64,000 nt of DNA from Firmicutes bacterium UBA4845 (GTDB lineage Bacteria; Bacillota; Clostridia; Tissierellales; Sedimentibacteraceae): contig DHER01000075.1 in the NCBI GenBank assembly GCA_002399975.1, positions 1-64,000 of the forward strand. The letters are read 5' to 3'. Below the pieces are notes generated by a model that was given only the letters and a program-made list of their open reading frames with translations, searched no databases and was not told the DNA's origin. The first letter of the stretch is position 1. Every line of letters begins with the position of its first letter. Made by a program: the position numbers and the translations under genes. This document shows, piece by piece, positions 34,886 to 45,167 of the stretch.

Positions 34886-37576
34886 CTACTTGTTCTTGAA
34901 CAAATCCTTATACAATTCACCTACAAGCATGGGAATTAATGAAAATGCCAGAACAATCTCCCAGTCATGTGCTGTCAGTGGCACTACGTCAAATATACCT
35001 GTCAGTGCTGGAATATACAGTACAACTACCGTAAGAGCAAAAGATGCAAATACTGCTTGTATCATTCTAATATTAGTAAAAAAGCCTAATTTAAATAAGG
35101 TATACGTCTGAGACCTTGAAGAAAATGCTCTAAACAGTTCTGCCATAATCAGCGTTGTAAACACAACCGACCTTGCGTGAATCAATCCGCTGCCTGTACC
35201 ATACGTCCTGAGTGCCCAATAATAAGAAAGAAGAGTTGCAAAACCAATGGCAACAGCCTGAAATATGATTCCTCCCATCATGTCTTTGTCCAAAATGGGC
35301 TCCTTAGTGTCTCTGGGCGGTTGATTCATAATACCCGGCTCCGCATTTTCGACACCCAATGCCAATGCCGGAAAGCTGTCCGTAACAAGGTTCAGCCACA
35401 AAAGTTGAATAGGTACAAGAGGAACCTCCCAGCCTATTAATATGCTTACAAAAACAAGAAGGATTTCTCCTATATTACAGCTTAAAAGGAAGTAAACAAA
35501 TTTCTTAATATTGCTGAATATAATGCGTCCTTCTTCCACAGCATTAACTATGGTTGAAAAATTATCATCTGTCAAAATTACATCGGCCGTATTTTTAGCA
35601 ACATCCGTCCCTGTAATTCCCATAGCAACACCAATATCAGCCTTTTTAAGTGCAAGAGCATCGTTAACTCCGTCTCCTGTCATAGAAGTAATATATCCGT
35701 CCTCCTTTAAGGAGTTAACTATTTTAACCTTATGATCAGGAGAAACTCTTGCATACACCTTTGTATCCTTGGCAACTTCTCTTAACTTCTCAGGAGTATA
35801 GCTATCAAGTTCCTCTCCTGTCATTGCCTGAGATTCTGAATCAACCATTCCTAAATCTCTTGCAATTGCATATGCAGTTTCTTTATAATCTCCGGTTATC
35901 ATTACAGTCTCTATACCAGCTTGTTTGCAAAGTTTTATGGACTCCTTAACTTCCGGCCGTGCCGGGTCAATCATTCCTACCAGGCCAACAAATATCATCC
36001 CGCTTTCCACTGAATCAAAAGTCGGATGTTCAGGCACCTCATTCCAATATTTATATGCCATAGCTATAACCCTTAATGCCGAACGTGCAAATTTTGTATT
36101 GACTGAAAGTGCTTTTTTCTTTAAATCACTTGTAAAATCCACAACCTTGCCGTCCAATGCAATTTTCGAACATCTCCCGATGATTACATCCGGAGCTCCC
36201 TTTGTAAAGGACACAATTTTACCGCCAATATAATTTGAATGAAAGGTTGTCATCATTTTTCTTAACGAATCAAATGGCAGTTCCCCGACTCTGGGATATA
36301 CCATATTCAGCTGCTCGGCAGTTTGCCCTAATTTCCCCGCAAATGTTATAATTGCACCTTCTGTAGGATCTCCTATAATTTTATAGGTTCCTGATGAATT
36401 GTTAATTCGTGCATCATTTGCAAGGGTGCCTATAGAAACAAGATTCCTTAAATCAGGAAGGGAATTAATACTTATTTTTCTGCCATTAAGTTTCACATCC
36501 CCCAAAGGTTCGTAGCCTGCTCCTTCCACATCCAATATTTTATTGTCCACATAAGCCTTTACCACAGTCATTTCATTTTGGGTTAGAGTTCCTGTCTTAT
36601 CAGAACATATGATAGAAGTTGCTCCCAAGGTTTCAACCGCCAAAAGTTTTTTTACGATAGCATTTTTCTCAGCCATTCTATTCATGCCTATTGCCAGAAC
36701 TATTGTTACAATAGCTGGCAGGCCCTCCGGTATTGCAGCAACAGCCAGGCTTATGGATGTTAGAAGCATCTCAAGTACTTGCCTCCCCTGAATAATCCCA
36801 ACAAAAAAGACTATGGCACATATGACAATTGTCAATGTTCCCAAAACCTTTCCCAGCTGATTCAATTTAATCTGAAGAGGGGTTTCATCGTCATCATAGG
36901 TTTGGATTTTAGTGGCTATGTTGCCTATTTCAGTATCATGCCCTGTTCCTGTAACTATACCTTTGCCTCTTCCGTAAGTTACAACTGTACTTGAAAAACC
37001 CATATTATGCCTGTCACCTATTCCGGTACGACCTACTATCTTAGCCTTGGCATCCTTCTCAACAGGAACTGATTCTCCGGTTAAAGATGCTTCATCAACC
37101 TTCAGGTTAGAACTTTCCAAAAACCTCATGTCTGCCGGAATTATGTCCCCTGCTTCTAATATCACTACATCACCGGGTACAATTTCAGATGAAGCAATTT
37201 CTTCCTGGATTCCTTCCCTTATGACCCTTGCTCCCGGAGCACTCAGCCTTTGTAATGCTTCTACTGATTTCTCTGCTTTGCCTTCCTGGTAAATTCCAAG
37301 AATTGCATTAATGACCACAATTGCCAAAATTACAAAAGCATCGCTGCCTTCTCCGACGAATGCCGAAATTCCTGCTGCAACAAGTAGAATAATGATTAAG
37401 AAATCTTGAAACTGCGCTATAAGTTTTGAAATAAAACTTTTTTTAGCTTGTTGCTCCAATTCGTTTTTACCATATTTTTCTAATTTTTTTGCTGCCTCAT
37501 TTTTACTCAGCCCGTAATTTAAATCAATCCCTAGTTCATTTAAAACTTCTTTTTTACCTTTGTTATACCATTCCAA
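34886..37576 (-). CDS. Cation-translocating P-type ATPase, calcium (PMCA/SERCA) type
   Basis: An 896-residue P2-type ATPase. It has an N-terminal cation-ATPase domain, TGES in the actuator domain near residue 165, PEGLP in helix M4 near 287, the phosphorylation motif DKTGTLT near 326, the nucleotide-binding KGAPD near 470 and the hinge MTGDGVNDALALKKADIGVAMG near 640 (its parts are all present). Helix M6 reads NLVTDSFPALALG. The PEGLP and NLVTD patterns favour Ca export, as in YloB. The start is a TTG eight bases after AGGGGG. It is monocistronic. Confidence 0.93.
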   Translation of the reverse strand: MEWYNKGKKEVLNELGIDLNYGLSKNEAAKKLEKYGKNELEQQAKKSFISKLIAQFQDFLIIILLVAAGISAFVGEGSDAFVILAIVVINAILGIYQEGKAEKSVEALQRLSAPGARVIREGIQEEIASSEIVPGDVVILEAGDIIPADMRFLESSNLKVDEASLTGESVPVEKDAKAKIVGRTGIGDRHNMGFSSTVVTYGRGKGIVTGTGHDTEIGNIATKIQTYDDDETPLQIKLNQLGKVLGTLTIVICAIVFFVGIIQGRQVLEMLLTSISLAVAAIPEGLPAIVTIVLAIGMNRMAEKNAIVKKLLAVETLGATSIICSDKTGTLTQNEMTVVKAYVDNKILDVEGAGYEPLGDVKLNGRKISINSLPDLRNLVSIGTLANDARINNSSGTYKIIGDPTEGAIITFAGKLGQTAEQLNMVYPRVGELPFDSLRKMMTTFHSNYIGGKIVSFTKGAPDVIIGRCSKIALDGKVVDFTSDLKKKALSVNTKFARSALRVIAMAYKYWNEVPEHPTFDSVESGMIFVGLVGMIDPARPEVKESIKLCKQAGIETVMITGDYKETAYAIARDLGMVDSESQAMTGEELDSYTPEKLREVAKDTKVYARVSPDHKVKIVNSLKEDGYITSMTGDGVNDALALKKADIGVAMGITGTDVAKNTADVILTDDNFSTIVNAVEEGRIIFSNIKKFVYFLLSCNIGEILLVFVSILIGWEVPLVPIQLLWLNLVTDSFPALALGVENAEPGIMNQPPRDTKEPILDKDMMGGIIFQAVAIGFATLLSYYWALRTYGTGSGLIHARSVVFTTLIMAELFRAFSSRSQTYTLFKLGFFTNIRMIQAVFASFALTVVVLYIPALTGIFDVVPLTAHDWEIVLAFSLIPMLVGELYKDLFKNK

Positions 37577-37664
37577 ATTATTTTCCCCCTATAAATAATC
37601 TGATGTTGTTTATTGTTTCTTCGCAACATTACAACTTTAATAGTATAATATATTAGCGTTTTAT

Positions 37665-39068
37665 TTATTTATTACTTAATATTTGTCCCATCCTTACTCC
37701 CATAAGTGAAGCCATCATAAGTCCTCTTGTCCATCCGCTGGCATCTCCAAGGCAATACAGGTTTTTAATATTTGTTTCAAATTTTTTATTTATGATAACT
37801 TTATTGCTGTAAAATTTAACTTCAGGACCGTAAAGCAAAGTTTCAGCTGCGGCAAAACCCGGCACAACCGTGTTTAAAGATTCTATGAAGTTTAAAATAT
37901 TTGTCATTGTCCTGTATGGAACAGCCGATGTAATGTCTCCGGCAACCGCATCAGGCAGTGTAGGAACCACGTTTGATCTTGACAGTTCATTCTGCCATGT
38001 TCTTTTTCCGTCCAATATATCCCCATATCTTTGAACTAAAATTCTTCCGTCCCCCAGCATGTTTAACAATTCTGCAACCTGTGCCCCGTACCTAATAGGC
38101 TCATTGAAGGGATGACTGAAATTATGGGAACACAATATAGCCAAATTTGTATTATTAGACTTAACGTTCTTATACGAATGCCCGTTTACAACTGCAAGAT
38201 TGTTGTCATAATTCTCCTGGCTCACAAAGCCTCCCGGATTCTGGCAGAATGTCCGCACCTTATCCCTGTATGGCCGTGGATAACCAATTAACTTTGATTC
38301 ATAAAGCACGTTGTTGACTCTTTCCATTATTTCATTTCTTACTTCAACTCTTACACCTATATCCACCGTACCTGCCTTATGTATTATACCATGCTGTACA
38401 CATAGTGACTTAAGCCAGTCCGCACCTTTTCTGCCTGCTGAAATAACCACATTATCACCATAAATTTTTTCGCTTAAATCACCATTTAACGAATCAGTTA
38501 CTACAACACCTTTAACTGTCCCATTATCCACAATAATATCAGCTGTCTTTGTTTCTAATTTTATTTCAATTCCCCGACTGAATAAATATTTTTCAATTTC
38601 TTGGTAAATCTCCTGGGCCTTTTCGGTTCCCAGATGCCTTATGGGACAGTCAACAAGCTTAAGGCCTGCTTCTATTGCCTTTCTTCGTATTTCCTTTATT
38701 TCTTCCCTGCTGTCCATTCCCTCAACTTTCGTGTCAGCACCAAACTGAAGATATATTTTATCTGTATATTCAATAAGTTCTTGAACATAATTATACCCTA
38801 TTAATTCCGGCAAATCACCACCAACTTCAGGGCTTAAGGAAAGCTTTCCGTCGGAAAATGCCCCAGCTCCTGAAAACCCTGTGGTAATGTTGCAAAACGG
38901 CCTGCAGTTTACGCATTTTTTAGTCTTGTCCTTAGGGCATCGCCTTTTTTCAATAGATTTCCCCTGTTCTATAAGCAATATTTTTTTTACCGGTTTTTTT
39001 CTGTTAAGTTCTAAGGCTGTAAATATTCCGGACGGCCCTGCACCTACAATTATTAAATCATATTTCAT
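37665..39068 (-). CDS. FAD-dependent oxidoreductase of the COG2509 type
   Basis: A 467-residue flavoprotein with an N-terminal dinucleotide-binding motif VGAGPSGIFTALEL (residues 8-21). A Cys cluster RRCPKDKTKKCVNCRPFCNI (four Cys, near 43-60) and TGFSGAGAFSDGKLSL follow. The C-terminal FAD segment reads YCLGDASGWTRGLMMASLMG. This layout is the conserved 'uncharacterised FAD-dependent protein' family in Firmicutes. The Cys cluster could bind a metal or Fe-S centre, but that is not established. Weak GGG site. It is flanked by unrelated single genes. Confidence 0.82.
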   Translation of the reverse strand: MKYDLIIVGAGPSGIFTALELNRKKPVKKILLIEQGKSIEKRRCPKDKTKKCVNCRPFCNITTGFSGAGAFSDGKLSLSPEVGGDLPELIGYNYVQELIEYTDKIYLQFGADTKVEGMDSREEIKEIRRKAIEAGLKLVDCPIRHLGTEKAQEIYQEIEKYLFSRGIEIKLETKTADIIVDNGTVKGVVVTDSLNGDLSEKIYGDNVVISAGRKGADWLKSLCVQHGIIHKAGTVDIGVRVEVRNEIMERVNNVLYESKLIGYPRPYRDKVRTFCQNPGGFVSQENYDNNLAVVNGHSYKNVKSNNTNLAILCSHNFSHPFNEPIRYGAQVAELLNMLGDGRILVQRYGDILDGKRTWQNELSRSNVVPTLPDAVAGDITSAVPYRTMTNILNFIESLNTVVPGFAAAETLLYGPEVKFYSNKVIINKKFETNIKNLYCLGDASGWTRGLMMASLMGVRMGQILSNK

Positions 39069-39198
39069 TTTTTTCCCATATCTCCATATCTCACATATTT
39101 TTCTGTTCCATCAATTAAATATATTATACCACAATTTAAGAATCATAAAACATGCTCTCAAATTACATGACTATTAATTACCTAAAATACAAGCTATC

Positions 39199-40392
39199 CT
39201 AATGTTCAATTAAAACAGTTTCATTATCACTTAAACCAGAGGTTACTTCGGCATACTTGTTATTTTTAATGCCTGTTGTAATTTCGTTTTCTACCTGCTT
39301 TCGACCTTCTATAACAGTAACATACTCTTTGTTGTCTTTCTCATACACAGCATCTTTGGCTACAAGCAAAACATCGGATTTCTCTTCCAGAACAACAACA
39401 GCATCAACCTTTGCTCCAATTTTCATTTTTATTCCTTTTCCCAGATCGGCTTCTATCCTTACACGATCCTCTTCAATTCCCATATCCGGTATATCCTCTT
39501 TGTTCTTGGAGCAAATTCTGTCGATTTTAAGTTCCTTTGTTTCGCCAATTGTACTTATTATAAAAGGCATACCGTTAACGGCCTTTGCCGCATCTTCGGC
39601 AGACACCTCCACATAAATTCCAAGGCTGTTTTCATCTTGTATTTCAACAACAAGGACTCCGATCTGTGTCATGCTTCCCTGATGAACATTCAACTCGGTA
39701 ATAACTCCGTCAAACTCAGCCTTAATAGATGCTTTCTCTATATTTTGTTCCAACATTTTAATTTGCACAATTATTCCTTCTGTCTGATTTTCATATTGCT
39801 TTCTAATGTTTGAAGAAACTCCCTGCATAAGTAAATCATAGCTGTCCTTTGCTTCTTGGAGCTGATTTTCCAAATCAGCCACTTTATTTTCTGCTTCACT
39901 ATATTCGGCATTGCTCACAGCATTTTTTTCATAAAGTTTTTTTATTTCTTCAAATCTGTCCCTTGCAAGATTTAGGTTATTCTCAATAATACCTATATTG
40001 AGCTTTGTATCAGAAATCTTCTTAAAATCAGCACCGTTTACAGTTTCATTGTACGTAGCCGTTATAGCTTCTAATTGTTTATTTGCTTTTTCTATTTCCA
40101 AGTCATAGTCATTTTCATATGTTAAAATTATGTCACCTTTTTTTACTTTATCACCTACGGAAACATTCACTGTTTTAACTCTTTGATTCATATCTGAATA
40201 AAATGTGTTAATTCTCTTGGAAAAAACAGTACCCGTTTCTTTTAACGTGTTTTGAATCTTGCCGATCTTAACTTTTTCGGTCTTTTCTTCATATAAATTT
40301 TGTCCCCCCAAAAATATCGAGTATGCAGCAATAAGTGCAGAAACAAACAACATTAGCAGTATTGCCTGCTTCTTTTTTAACCTTATTTTCAT
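39199..40392 (-). CDS. HlyD/MacA-type membrane fusion (adaptor) protein
   Basis: A 397-residue adaptor with an N-terminal membrane anchor (residues 9-29). A biotinyl-lipoyl half follows (VNVSVGDKVKKGDIILTYE near 72), then two long helices forming a coiled-coil hairpin (about 100-215), the second lipoyl half (FDGVITELNVHQGSMT near 225) and beta-barrel domains. In Gram-positives such proteins partner MacB-type ABC exporters. Here neither an ATPase nor a permease is adjacent, so the partner is absent or distant. GGGAGGG precedes the ATG. Confidence 0.85.
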   Translation of the reverse strand: MKIRLKKKQAILLMLFVSALIAAYSIFLGGQNLYEEKTEKVKIGKIQNTLKETGTVFSKRINTFYSDMNQRVKTVNVSVGDKVKKGDIILTYENDYDLEIEKANKQLEAITATYNETVNGADFKKISDTKLNIGIIENNLNLARDRFEEIKKLYEKNAVSNAEYSEAENKVADLENQLQEAKDSYDLLMQGVSSNIRKQYENQTEGIIVQIKMLEQNIEKASIKAEFDGVITELNVHQGSMTQIGVLVVEIQDENSLGIYVEVSAEDAAKAVNGMPFIISTIGETKELKIDRICSKNKEDIPDMGIEEDRVRIEADLGKGIKMKIGAKVDAVVVLEEKSDVLLVAKDAVYEKDNKEYVTVIEGRKQVENEITTGIKNNKYAEVTSGLSDNETVLIEH

Positions 40393-40456
40393 TTTTTCCC
40401 TCCCGATTTATCTATGACTTTTTCTTAAGTGTCTGCACACCAAGCCTGTGGATTCA

Positions 40457-40933
40457 TTATATTAAATTGGCATATGCCGCTCTTGAAGCATTTATTAAAT
40501 AATCAGGTCTGATAATTATCTGTGCCCCTATTTCACCTGCACTTATCAGTATTTTTTCCTGCAATATTGCCGATTCATCTATAAATGTTCTGTAGTTCTT
40601 TTTCATACCTAAAGGTGAACAGCCTCCTCTTACATATCCGGTGGTTTTTTTAAGTTCTTTAAGAGGTAGCATTTCGATATTTTTTTCTTTTGTAACAATT
40701 GCCGCCTTTTTAAGATCAAGTTCATATTCAACCGGGATACAGAAAACATAAATCTCCCGACTGCGGCCTTGTGCAACTAACGTTTTAAACACAGATTCCG
40801 GATTCTGCCCCGTTTTATGAGCAACTGAAACTCCATCTATATGTTCGTCCTCACATTCATATGTCAAGTAATCATATTCAATATTCATTGAATCAAGAAT
40901 TCGCATGGCATTGGTTTTATTTAACTTTTTCAT
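40457..40933 (-). CDS. ybaK: Cys-tRNA(Pro)/Cys-tRNA(Cys) deacylase YbaK/EbsC
   Basis: A 158-residue single-domain editing protein that hydrolyses Cys-tRNA(Pro). The family pattern is FKTLVAQGRSREIYVFCIPVE near residues 45-66, LDLKKAA with the catalytic Lys near 73, and GYVRGGCSPLGMKKNYRTFID near 100-120. The C-terminal AGEIGAQIIIRPDYLINA completes it. The ribosome site is weak (GGATAAGT). It stands alone between the adaptor gene and the DUF2179 gene. Confidence 0.93.
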   Translation of the reverse strand: MKKLNKTNAMRILDSMNIEYDYLTYECEDEHIDGVSVAHKTGQNPESVFKTLVAQGRSREIYVFCIPVEYELDLKKAAIVTKEKNIEMLPLKELKKTTGYVRGGCSPLGMKKNYRTFIDESAILQEKILISAGEIGAQIIIRPDYLINASRAAYANLI

Positions 40934-41148
40934 ACTTATCCGTTCTTTCTCACAATAATTATATCTATTTTTTTTACTTTATTTATAAATCGCTCTTCAT
41001 ATTCGTTCATCACATTATTCCTCTTTCTCCCTGCTTTGATTTTACATTATTTTAAAACAAGTATCAATAATAAATTTGTTAAAAACTATCTGTTGCATAA
41101 AGTCTCTGAGCAAAGTAAAATATGATTAAAAACAATATGAGGTGTGTT

Positions 41149-41682
41149 ATGGAATTTATAATGAATTTGCATGGCCCGGCATTGTATATTACAATATTCT
41201 GCGCCAAAATAGTGGAGGTAACGGCTTCAACTATAAGATTAGTATACATCAATAAGGGTGAAAAGGTCAAAGGTACTATTCTGGCTTTCATAGAAATAAT
41301 GATTTGGCTGGTTGTTGTAAGCTCTGTGCTTAATAACATAACCGAGGATCCCATTAAAGTATTTGTATATGGTATTGCCTTTGCATTAGGCAACTATGTA
41401 GGAATTACAATAGAATCAAAAATAGCTATAGGACTTGCATCCATCCAGGTTGTAGTTAATGAAGAAACCGGAGAAAAATTAGCAGAAATACTCAGAGAAC
41501 AAAATTTTGGTGTTACAATAATTGATGGCAGGGGAAAAAACGACAGCAAGAAGAACCTTTTATTTGTACAACTGAAAAGAAAAAAAATTCCCAGGGCTGT
41601 TGAATTAATTAAAGAAGCTACCCCCAGTGCTTACATAACGGTAAATGATATTAAATCAATGGTTGGAGGATATTTAAGATAA
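41149..41682 (+). CDS. DUF5698/DUF2179 membrane protein (UPF0316 family)
   Basis: A 177-residue protein. Three membrane helices fill residues about 8-85, followed by a cytoplasmic DUF2179 ferredoxin-like domain (LAEILREQNFGVTIIDGRG, then VQLKRKKIPRAVELIKE). The combination is that of UPF0316 (YebE-like) proteins, whose DUF2179 domain may bind a nucleotide; the function is unknown. The ATG after GAGGTG was chosen over an ATG nine codons earlier without a site. Confidence 0.85.
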   Translation: MEFIMNLHGPALYITIFCAKIVEVTASTIRLVYINKGEKVKGTILAFIEIMIWLVVVSSVLNNITEDPIKVFVYGIAFALGNYVGITIESKIAIGLASIQVVVNEETGEKLAEILREQNFGVTIIDGRGKNDSKKNLLFVQLKRKKIPRAVELIKEATPSAYITVNDIKSMVGGYLR

Positions 41683-41689
41683 AAATCAA

Positions 41690-41768
41690 AATCATGGATA
41701 AACCCTTAACTTTTGATTTAACCTAAGCATAACTTTAATTAATCAAATAAAAGAGTTCATCCATGATT
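41690..41768. terminator. Long inverted repeat ending the lysine operon
   Basis: AATCATGGATAAAC (41690) and GTTCATCCATGATT (to 41768) pair over 14 bases with one mismatch, enclosing about 50 bases. T-rich sequence follows on the minus strand (TTTTGATTTTTATC). It lies between the convergent DUF2179 gene and lysC and probably terminates both. Confidence 0.6.
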
Positions 41769-41799
41769 CTTTTAACGAATTATAATTTAATATTATTTG

Positions 41800-43122
41800 T
41801 TATTTTACAAAAACATTGTAAATAGCTCTAATGGCATTTTCAAAATCCTTGTCCTCAACACCTACTATAATATTAATTTCACTTGATCCCTGGTCAATCA
41901 TGCGTATATTGATATTATTTTCCCCCAATGCCGAAAAAACTTTTGCAGAAATCCCCGGCTGGTAAGCCATTTTAACACCTACAGTTGTTATCAAGCTTAA
42001 ATTCTTATGAACAGTAATTGTATCAGCATCACATTTTACTTTTAATTCTTCCACGATCTCATGAGTGTTTCTTTTCACACTTTCTGTGGGAAGAACAATG
42101 GAAAAACTGTCAATCCCCGAAGGTATATGGTCTATGCTCAGACCTTTGTCCTCAAAAATCTCTAATGCCTTTTTAACAATTCCGACTTCATTTGCCATAT
42201 GCTCTTTATGGACATCAAATATGGTAAAATCTTTCCTTCCTGCAATTCCTGTTATTATATGATCATTTTTATAGCTGCCGCAGTCATACCCATCTCTTAC
42301 AATTAATGTACCCGCATTATCAGGCTCATTAGTATTCCTTATGTTAATAGGTATTCCCGACTGCCTTGCAGGAAACACGGCTTCGTCATGCAGAACCGAA
42401 GCTCCCATGTAGGAAAGTTCACGAAGTTCTTGATATGTTATTTTCTTAATTTGTTCCGGATACTCTACAATTCTCGGGTCAGCCATTAAAAATCCGGAAA
42501 CATCAGTCCAATTTTCATAAATATCCGCACCTACGGACGCAGCAATAATCGAACCTGTAATATCTGAACCTCCCCTTGAGAACGTCTTAATGCTTCCATC
42601 AGGATATGCACCATAAAATCCGGGAATAACTGCCTTTTTGCATCCACTCAGAGTTTTTTTCAGCTTTTCATCTGTACGTTTGCTGTCTATTGTGCCGTTA
42701 TAGTTAAACATAATAACATTCTCTGCGTCAATAAAATCACACTGCAGATAATCAGCCATAAGCATTGCGGTTAAATATTCACCTCTGCTTGCAATATAAT
42801 CTTCATCGCATTTATTGTCTAAGTTCTTTTTTATTATTTCAAACTCATGATCCAAATCTATATTTAAATTCAATTTTTCCTTAATTGAATTGAATCTGTC
42901 TTCAATAATTTTAAACACCTGTGCATAAGGAACCGAATATTTTATATGGGCATATGTTAAATATAACAAATCTGTAATCTTGTTATCTTCATTGTAACTT
43001 TTCCCAGGAGCAGAAACCACAATAAATTTTCTTTCCTCATCACTTACTATTATGTCATGCACTTTTTTGAACTGAACTGCATTAGCCATTGAAGTGCCGC
43101 CGAATTTTGCAACTTTTAACAT
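41800..43122 (-). CDS. lysC: Aspartate kinase
   Basis: A 440-residue kinase that phosphorylates aspartate, the first step to lysine and diaminopimelate. The N-terminal VAKFGGTSMANA is the ATP/Lys motif. ASRGEYLTAMLMADY (near 137) and SRGGSDITGSIIAA (near 186) are substrate motifs. Two C-terminal ACT domains (about 300-440, with INIRMIDQGSSEINIIVGV) provide feedback control. Last gene of the lysine-riboswitch operon, 97 bases after the aminotransferase, with AAGGAG upstream. It therefore appears controlled both at RNA level and allosterically. Confidence 0.94.
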   Translation of the reverse strand: MLKVAKFGGTSMANAVQFKKVHDIIVSDEERKFIVVSAPGKSYNEDNKITDLLYLTYAHIKYSVPYAQVFKIIEDRFNSIKEKLNLNIDLDHEFEIIKKNLDNKCDEDYIASRGEYLTAMLMADYLQCDFIDAENVIMFNYNGTIDSKRTDEKLKKTLSGCKKAVIPGFYGAYPDGSIKTFSRGGSDITGSIIAASVGADIYENWTDVSGFLMADPRIVEYPEQIKKITYQELRELSYMGASVLHDEAVFPARQSGIPINIRNTNEPDNAGTLIVRDGYDCGSYKNDHIITGIAGRKDFTIFDVHKEHMANEVGIVKKALEIFEDKGLSIDHIPSGIDSFSIVLPTESVKRNTHEIVEELKVKCDADTITVHKNLSLITTVGVKMAYQPGISAKVFSALGENNINIRMIDQGSSEINIIVGVEDKDFENAIRAIYNVFVK

Positions 43123-43219
43123 TTTTATCTCCTTTTAATCACCCAATAACTATATTACAATAGCACAATTAAAAAAACATGTCAATATATTTGATACAGT
43201 TGTATTCAAATCAGATACA

Positions 43220-44380
43220 TTATAGAGTTGAAATTATTTTTCTAAATACATTTACAAATAGATCAATATCATTTGAATCAACTGTAAGAGGAGGTATTAT
43301 CCTTATAACAGTTCTTCCAGTCACATTTAATAAAACTCCTTCTTTCACAGCTCTGTCCCTTATTATGGATGCATTTTCACCAACCTCCAAGCCGAGCATC
43401 ATTGAAATTCCTCTTAGATCCTTAATAACTCCCGAAAATTTTTCTTTTAGAGATGATAATTCATTATATAAATAGTCAGCATTTTTCTTCATGGACATAA
43501 CAAAATTTTCGTCGTTAATTTTTTTAAAAACAGCCAACCCTCCGGCACACGCGACTGGATTACCTCCAAAGGTAGAACCATGATCGCCTACACCTATTAC
43601 ATTTTCCAACTTTTTTGAAATAATGACAGCCCCTAATGGAAGACCTCCGCCAAGGGATTTTGCCAGCATAATCAAGTCCGGTTTAATATTGTAATTTTCA
43701 TAAGCAAATAAAGTGCCGCAACGCCTAAGCCCTGTTTGTATTTCATCCATAACCAATATTAAATTATATTTTTCTCTAAGTTTAGATAATGTTCGAACAA
43801 ATTCCGCAGTTAACGGGATTACCCCCCCTTCTCCCTGAACAGGTTCTAAAAATACTGCTGAAGTATGTTCATCAACCATTGAAATCAAACTATCCGAATC
43901 GTTAAATACAAAGTGCTCCACTCCGCTTATCAAAGGCTCGAAATCCTTTTGATATTTTTTCTGGCCTGTAAGCGCCAAAGCTCCTGTTGTCCTTCCGTGA
44001 AACGAATTTTCAGCTGTGAGTATCTTATATTTACCGTTTGATTTTCCACATTTTCTCACAAGCTTTAATGCCGCCTCAGAACTTTCAGCTCCGGAATTAG
44101 TAAAAAACACTTTACCGTCGATGGAGTTTTCAATTAATGCTTTTGCCAGCTCGCTTCTGTCCTTATCGGCAAAATAGTTGGATATATGGGTATAACTTTG
44201 CATTTTGTCAGTCATAGCTTTTATAACATCTTTATCATATCCGAGATTATTGACCGAAATGCCTGAAAAAAAATCAAGATATTTTTTTCCGTCCGTAGTA
44301 TAAATATAATTACCCCGTATTTTATCTATCTCTAAATCCAATCTGTTATATGTCTTAAGAATATACCTTTCATCAATCAT
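43220..44380 (-). CDS. Class III aminotransferase, probably N-acetyl-L,L-diaminopimelate aminotransferase
   Basis: A 386-residue PLP enzyme of the ArgD/acetylornithine type. Markers are FFTNSGAESSEAALKL near 95, NSFHGRTTGALALTGQ near 127, LVMDEIQTGLRRCG near 208 and the PLP Lys in LIMLAKSLGGGLPLGAV near 238. Sequence alone suggests acetylornithine aminotransferase. Its position directly after dapH (8-base overlap) and before lysC argues that it makes N-acetyl-L,L-diaminopimelate in the acetylated DAP pathway. No arginine gene is near. Confidence 0.88.
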   Translation of the reverse strand: MIDERYILKTYNRLDLEIDKIRGNYIYTTDGKKYLDFFSGISVNNLGYDKDVIKAMTDKMQSYTHISNYFADKDRSELAKALIENSIDGKVFFTNSGAESSEAALKLVRKCGKSNGKYKILTAENSFHGRTTGALALTGQKKYQKDFEPLISGVEHFVFNDSDSLISMVDEHTSAVFLEPVQGEGGVIPLTAEFVRTLSKLREKYNLILVMDEIQTGLRRCGTLFAYENYNIKPDLIMLAKSLGGGLPLGAVIISKKLENVIGVGDHGSTFGGNPVACAGGLAVFKKINDENFVMSMKKNADYLYNELSSLKEKFSGVIKDLRGISMMLGLEVGENASIIRDRAVKEGVLLNVTGRTVIRIIPPLTVDSNDIDLFVNVFRKIISTL

Positions 44381-45080
44381 TGTTACCTCTTAAATCATCA
44401 AGGAGTTTAGTTTTTTCCGCCGTCCCGCCATCTTTGTATTTAACGATTTTTGCAGGGCTTCCTGCAGCCACCGTCATATCCGGCACATCTTCAGTCACAA
44501 CACTTCCTGCGGCAACAACGGCTCCCTTTCCAATTTTAACACCTTCAAGTATTACCGCATTGGCGCCGATAAGAGCATTATCCTCTATAATAACAGGAGC
44601 CTTGCTTGGGGGTTCTAGTACTCCGGCTATAACCGCACCTGCTCCTACGTGTACGTTTTTCCCGATTACCGCTTTTGCTCCAACAACGGCATTCATATCA
44701 ACCATTGACTTTTCACCAATTACCGCTCCTATATTTATAACGGCTCCCATCATTATTACAGCATCTTTCCCTATGGAAACCATATCTCGTATAATAGCTC
44801 CGGGCTCAATACGGGCATTTATTTCATTCGTATCCAAAAGCGGAATCGCTGAATTCCTCCTATCATATTCCAAATGATAATTTGCAATCTGTGGATTATC
44901 ATGCAAAAAATTTTGCGCATCACTATATTCTCCCACAAAAATTGCCATTTTACCTGCTGAAAATACCTTCATATTGTAATTATATTTATTATTGACCTCA
45001 CCTGAAACATACAGTTTGACAGGTGTGGATTTTTTTGCTTCTTTAATGTATCTTGCTATTTCATATGGATCTCCAACCAT
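44373..45080 (-). CDS. dapH: Tetrahydrodipicolinate N-acetyltransferase
   Basis: A 235-residue left-handed beta-helix acyltransferase. The N-terminal alpha/beta part (residues 1-90) matches DapH, and hexapeptide repeats (IGKDAVIMMGAVINIGAVIG, VIEDNALIGANAVILEGVKIG) follow from about 90 to 210. It acetylates tetrahydrodipicolinate, committing the organism to the acetylated DAP branch. AGGAGG lies four bases before the ATG. Overlap with the aminotransferase gene implies translational coupling. Confidence 0.94.
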   Translation of the reverse strand: MVGDPYEIARYIKEAKKSTPVKLYVSGEVNNKYNYNMKVFSAGKMAIFVGEYSDAQNFLHDNPQIANYHLEYDRRNSAIPLLDTNEINARIEPGAIIRDMVSIGKDAVIMMGAVINIGAVIGEKSMVDMNAVVGAKAVIGKNVHVGAGAVIAGVLEPPSKAPVIIEDNALIGANAVILEGVKIGKGAVVAAGSVVTEDVPDMTVAAGSPAKIVKYKDGGTAEKTKLLDDLRGNND

Positions 45081-45167
45081 AATTCCTCCTATATTTTAAA
45101 AATTAAATGAAAACTTAGACGGGCAATCAGTAAATAATTTTCAAGCCAATTGCTCATCGTAAGCATA

